Origin: Anoplopoma fimbria
Taxonomy: Eukaryota > Chordata > Actinopteri > Perciformes > Anoplopomatidae
Assembly: GCF_027596085.1 (NCBI RefSeq)
Contig: NC_072465.1
Coordinates: forward strand, 17,438,207-17,502,206
Direction of reading: 5' to 3'
Length of the DNA stretch: 64,000 bases
Shown here: piece after piece, positions 59,701 to 64,000 of the stretch
How positions within the stretch are numbered: the stretch's first letter is position 1
Layout: every line of letters begins with the position of its first letter
Made by a program: the position numbers and the translations under genes
The notes under the pieces: generated by a model
The model's database searches: none
What the model saw: only the letters and a program-made list of their open reading frames with translations
Told to the model about the DNA's origin: nothing

Positions 59701-62700
59701 AATGGATCTTATGAAAGATCTTTCTCTGCTTTTATTCTGTCTCTCTGAAGGGAGGAGGGGGCTTTCATCTGGCCCCTGTGCTGGTGGCCGTGAGAAGAGG
59801 TCGAGTGATCCCTGGATTGGAGACGCGTCGCGTTACTTCACCATTCAGGCAGAAAGACCTTTGCACTCCAAGTATTGCCGCAGTGGAGGAGAAGGAGCAG
59901 GTTGAGTTTGAGTAGGAGGGATGGAGATGAATAGATGGATGGGGGATGGGGGTAAAGGTCTGGAGCACCAACAGAAGTTCTCTCTGGGGAGTCACTCGGC
60001 GACAGAGGGGGTGTAGCTGAGGTCTTTTCGCATAAGAAAAGGGGGCCAGCCCATTTCATCTTGAGCTGCAGCAGCAGGACCTCTGTCACGTACCAAAGAA
60101 ACTCAAGCCCCATTCATCTATTGTCTCTGAGATTGGACAGAGTGGTGCCATAAATATGTTGCCTCACTCATTATACAGCTCACAAATGGCGGCATGTGCG
60201 CAGTGTAGGAATACAAACATTGTTAATGCACACTTTGGCAAAGATGGATTCGCATATTTACTTTGAATTAAAGTTTCAGGGTTATTGTGTTATCTTTAAA
60301 AAAAAAAAAAAAAAAAAGGGGCTGAAATATTGTTTTAATTTGGTCCAAAACTTTTATTTCCCCGTCCCGAATGAAATTGTTCTCTTAAATCGTCCCACGC
60401 TCCTTTATGACTACGACTCACTTGTGAAAAGGGCTTAAGTTCCACACCGGTGCATCTGTTAATTGAATCTGTTTTTTGCTCTTTGTGTGGACCCATTGTT
60501 CTAATGAGTGGGAACATGGATTAGGGAGCTCGTTGTGTGTCTCAACCACCGGATGAAAGAGCAAAGGGAGGCAAAGCGGGGAATGTCATTGGCTAACAGC
60601 TGTCCTGTTGCTCTACTAATCCTCTTCACCAAATTACACTCCACACCTAACTAAGCAGCCACGAAGCTAACCACCCTCATGCACCAACTGTCGCCCGACT
60701 CCCCGCCCTCGCCGGCTCCGAGCGAAGACAACCTTCTTATTTGTGTCAGTCAGCATTCCTCCTCATGTCGCTTAACTTCCTTTTCCCACAACAGTTGTGC
60801 TCTTCAGTGGAATGCACATGAAGAAGAAGAACAGCCTCTACGGATCTCATTTTCTCTTGTTAACTGAAAATAGGGCGTTGGAACAAGCATCAACATACTC
60901 ATCGTGTTTTAACTTTTGTTATAAAATGTTTCCTGCGTCCTAATGATCAGGTCATCCTCCAGACTTTGAAATCAAAGTTTTTTTCCCCGTCGTAGACATT
61001 TCCTGTCTTACTTTGCCAACTTCCGTTTCAGGTGTTCAGCTCAGAGTCCACATGTTGTCAGAAACTTCAAAGACTGAAACAATCTTCTGCCATGACTTCC
61101 TCTCTGCGTTCCTCTTTTTATTAATTTTTACAACCTCAGGACAATAATTACTATATAAAGCACTGTACTTATCTATCAGTGGTTTCTAGGGCTGTGAATA
61201 ACAATAAAAACTTCCATTAACTATTAATCTAGAAACTAATAGATTATTCATATGGTCTATAAAATGTAAAAAAAAAAGAAAGAAAAGAAATGCTTGTCAG
61301 AACTTCCCTAAATCTCCAGGTGTCATCTTGAAATGTGTTGTTTAGTCCGACTAACAGTGCAAAAGGCAAAGATTTTCAGTTTTAAGTTATATAAAACACA
61401 GAGAAGAAAAATTGAAAGGGTAGAAACTATTTCTTTGCATTTTTGGTAGAGAAAAGGACTTAAAGGATGAATAAATTATCAAAATAGTTGCTTTATATTT
61501 TTGGTCAGTCAACTAATTGCTTATTTGTTGAAGGTGGTAAGAACGATCTGCTGTCTTACAGGAATGACTCCAAAAAGAGACCAAACTCTGCCAGTCAAGG
61601 TGACTCTCACAAACCACAGCCTGACTCAGTCTAACCTCTGATAGGCGTGTCGGCCCCATCCCTGTAATCTGTGGTTCCGGTCGCCTTAGCAACAGGCGCA
61701 AAACAAATACTTCAGTAAGGAGAAGACGCACCACTCAGGTAGTCATTCCGACACATTCACACGGTCCTTTCCTTCAGTCAATCAGTGCTGTAGGTGACGT
61801 GAGGCTGAAAGAATTCCTTTCAGAAATCCCTGCAGCATACTGTGCCCTTCCTCCCTCCTTCCTCCTTCCTCTCTTCTCTCTGTGCCCTCTCTCCTCCCAC
61901 GTTTCCTCCAGACGGCTCAACACACCACACCCGAGAAAGACAAATTCCACACAAACAGTTCAATATGAGCGCCGCAGTAATGTCTTAGACTATAAATATC
62001 CATTTGTTTGTTTTTTGTATATGTAACTCACAGGTCTGTCTTGAGGACAAGGTTTTTGCATACTTTACTTTACTCTAGGTGTGACTCATGAATAGGTTAA
62101 AGAACAAACCTTCAAAAGTATCTTCCCCAATTGCTATAATGTTGGATTTTTTTTTGTTTTTAAAAACTACCTGCTTATAAATATCTGAATGAAAAAGTGA
62201 AAAAGTTCTCCTGAGAGTAAACACTTTATCTGAATAGTTAAAGTGTTTACTCTCATTTCCTTTTAAAGGAGAACCTTTTCACAGGCTACTAGATTACAAC
62301 AGTCTACGGTGGGCACTGTAGTACACGGCTTTTGCAGTTTGTATACTCTAAATAATGTACTTTACAACTTCAGAGTGAATGAATCTCTTCCAAAGAGAAA
62401 GCAAAATGGTTTCCCAAATATTGAATACTTCATTGTTTTAGTTTCAACTCTTTTCCAGCTTTAACTAGCTCTTCATTTCACTACCGAGCAGTGAATTGTG
62501 GGACAATAGTATCAGTCAACATCCCGTTCAAAACGCATTCAAATTTAGGACACAAACTGTCTTTGAGTACATGTTGTCTAATCTCCAAATGTAAATACGC
62601 GACAAACTCAAAGTACACTCAGAATTGTACAGTATGGAATTGGGACACAGCTTGTTGTGCTGTACATTATCACCTCCAGACATCGACCTATCCATAAAAC

Positions 62701-63766
62701 TAAGCCTCGGCCCAGCCCCATTCCTGCGTCCTGAGAAAAAAGGCAGCAGAAAGAATGTGCTATTGGCCAACAGGTAGAGAGATGAGAAATTAAGCTGTTG
62801 AAATTTTCCCAGTGGTTTTTATCTGTATCATATGGAGCAATCTGTGGTTGCCGTAATATCGAAACAAAACAAACAAGTTTGGACATCTTGCCCGTTTCCT
62901 CCCTTCCCAAGGCTCCGTCTGTGCCATCCGACCCACTTCAACACAGATATGACGATGATGATGTTTTTGTGATAGATTTCCAAACAAACCAGACACAATT
63001 AACATTCCTCTGTGCTCATTCCTCACGCCTTGCCAAAGTAGTTGTTGGAGGAGTTTAATTTACTACAAAGTGCACGGCGGCACAAACACGCCTCAGTTGA
63101 GTGCATGGCGTACTTCTGGCAGTGCTTACCTTGGCAGGAGTCCCCGGTGGTTTCGTAGCCGGCGAGACACTGGCACTGGCCCACAGGAACCACCCATTCT
63201 CCCTCAGCAGTGCAGTAGATGCGTGGGGTGGCCTGACTGACGGCGTTCTCTACACAGGCTCCCTCCACCTCCCTGAGAGCATCCGCCACCGTCTCCGGGA
63301 AGGCGGCCAAGCTCTGCACTGTGGACGGGCACGTTTTGTAGTACACTCTGACAGAAAGCAGAGCCACACAAGCACCCATGTCCTGAAAAGCTAGGTAGAA
63401 GCCCTTAAGAGACAGAGGCCCCACGGTCCTCGTCTCGGTGTTGACCTTCAGCATGCGGCCTCGCGTGACCTCATCGGGAGCGATGGTGGCAACCTTACGG
63501 AACTGGCCTTTACGGAAGTTGGTTCCTACGTCGGCATCAGCCTCTGAGATGAAAAGGTTGAAGGTTTCTTTGCAGGCAACAGAAGCGCCATCAAAGGTGT
63601 TGCAGTCTCGCACAATAAATCTGAGCTCCACTGAGACTCGTGTGGACGCCGGGCGCCGCTGGATGAATGTTGTGCGTAACCAGTTGTCCTGTTCAGTAGA
63701 GTCAATGCTACAAACGCTGTAAGTATAGAAAAGTGAGCCGTTCACCACCGTCTGGACTATCTCCCA
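53553..63766 (-). CDS. epha2: Ephrin type-A receptor 2-like receptor tyrosine kinase (5' end outside window)
   Basis: Fifteen exons give 926 residues to the TGA: 63130-63766, 58794-58949, 58356-58688, 57653-57780, 57362-57539, 57143-57245, 56815-56867, 56570-56695, 56282-56467, 56111-56172, 55524-55733, 55177-55326, 54732-54925, 54146-54301 and 53553-53661. Order: ephrin-binding domain ([45 protein letters not shown]), Cys-rich/EGF-like segment, two fibronectin III domains, transmembrane helix ([20 protein letters not shown]), juxtamembrane tyrosines ([11 protein letters not shown]), kinase (GVGEFGEV loop, [27 protein letters not shown]), SAM domain, and C-terminus SLSVFAV. All catalytic motifs are intact. 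Human EPHA2 has 976 residues, so about 50, including the signal peptide, lie beyond the right edge. FLAFQDIGAC-type text and FPETVA fit EPHA2 best; the teleost a/b copy is unresolved. Known role: contact-dependent ephrin-A signalling. Confidence 0.92.
56747..56790. repeat. (TTA)n microsatellite in an epha2 intron
   Basis: Fourteen or more ATT/TTA units between the juxtamembrane exons. Confidence 0.95.
61185..61530. repeat. Dispersed MITE-like repeat in the large epha2 intron
   Basis: Begins near CTAGGGCTGTGAATAACAAT, contains TGGTCTATAAAATGTAAAA and a TTTAGTCCGACTAACAG stretch, and closes with AATTATCAAAATAGTTGCTT and GTCAGTCAACTAATTG. This is the consensus architecture of a very common fish repeat. 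Confidence 0.5.
62197..62282. repeat. Fold-back (hairpin) sequence in an epha2 intron
   Basis: Left arm 62197-62228 pairs with 62239-62255 (17 of 17) and 62268-62282 (14 of 15), with a 10-nt loop and a 12-nt one-sided bulge at 62256-62267. Confidence 0.85.
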
Positions 63767-64000
63767 CTGTAGAACAGAAAAAAAAGATAAAGACAGAGGA
63801 GATGGATTAGTTTGAGGGGCAAAACAAATAAATCACTGTTACAAAGCTACAATAATGAAAAGGAGAAAAACTTTTTTCTTCAGGGAATAAGTACAGGGTT
63901 CAGAGGCTTTGTTCTTGCTGAGAACCCGTTTTATTGATGAGACACCTCTTCTCTCATGCTGACTGAGAAGCTCATAAAGAGCAGAAGTGAGTTGGAGCTT

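Overview
The window is vertebrate nuclear DNA, almost certainly from a ray-finned (teleost) fish. Genes have many short exons with GT-AG introns. The DNA is AT-rich and full of microsatellites and fish-type repeats: Tc1-like remnants, a tRNA-derived SINE with an L2-like tail, 3' ends of a Rex1/L2-like LINE, and TTAA-flanked MITEs. I spliced every gene by hand from exon phase and splice signals. Each complete coding sequence sums to a multiple of three.

Layout. 1-357 (+): last two coding exons of a transducin-type G-alpha gene, probably gnat2, with a small intron in the 3'UTR. 3700-10108 (-): edem1, 12 exons, 638 aa. 11547-15904 (-): arl8b, 7 exons, 186 aa. 17251-19913 (-): TNF-receptor-superfamily gene, 252 aa, 4-1BB/TNFRSF9-like. 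26707-28617 (-): second TNF-receptor gene, 275 aa, OX40/TNFRSF4-like. 32411-40588 (+): ddi2, whose giant last exon matches human RSC1A1 and encodes a C-terminal UBA domain (921 aa fused product). 42423-46155 (+): arhgef19-like Rho GEF, 577 aa, ending after the PH domain with no SH3. 47319-49408 (-): rsg1/cplane2, 251 aa. 53553-63766 (-): epha2-like receptor tyrosine kinase, 926 C-terminal residues; the signal-peptide exon(s) lie beyond the right edge.

The right half (ddi2, arhgef19-like, rsg1, epha2) has its human counterparts on 1p36, the region that also carries TNFRSF4, TNFRSF8 and TNFRSF9. edem1-arl8b is a neighbour pair on human 3p26. Gnat2 is on human 1p13. The genes are not an operon or a single pathway; they cover ER quality control (edem1), lysosome positioning (arl8b), T-cell costimulation (the TNF receptors), proteasome-linked proteolysis (ddi2), Rho signalling, ciliogenesis (rsg1) and ephrin signalling (epha2).

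I found no evidence of an undescribed multi-gene system. The most interesting points are: the ddi2-RSC1A1 fusion exon and a frame-breaking candidate cassette exon before it; a TTAA-type MITE inserted exactly at the rsg1 stop codon; a 60-bp near-identical sequence in two ddi2 introns, one copy flanked by 17-bp direct repeats; a long fold-back sequence in an epha2 intron; a candidate U12-type intron in rsg1; and a microsatellite that encodes a poly-threonine stalk in a TNF receptor.
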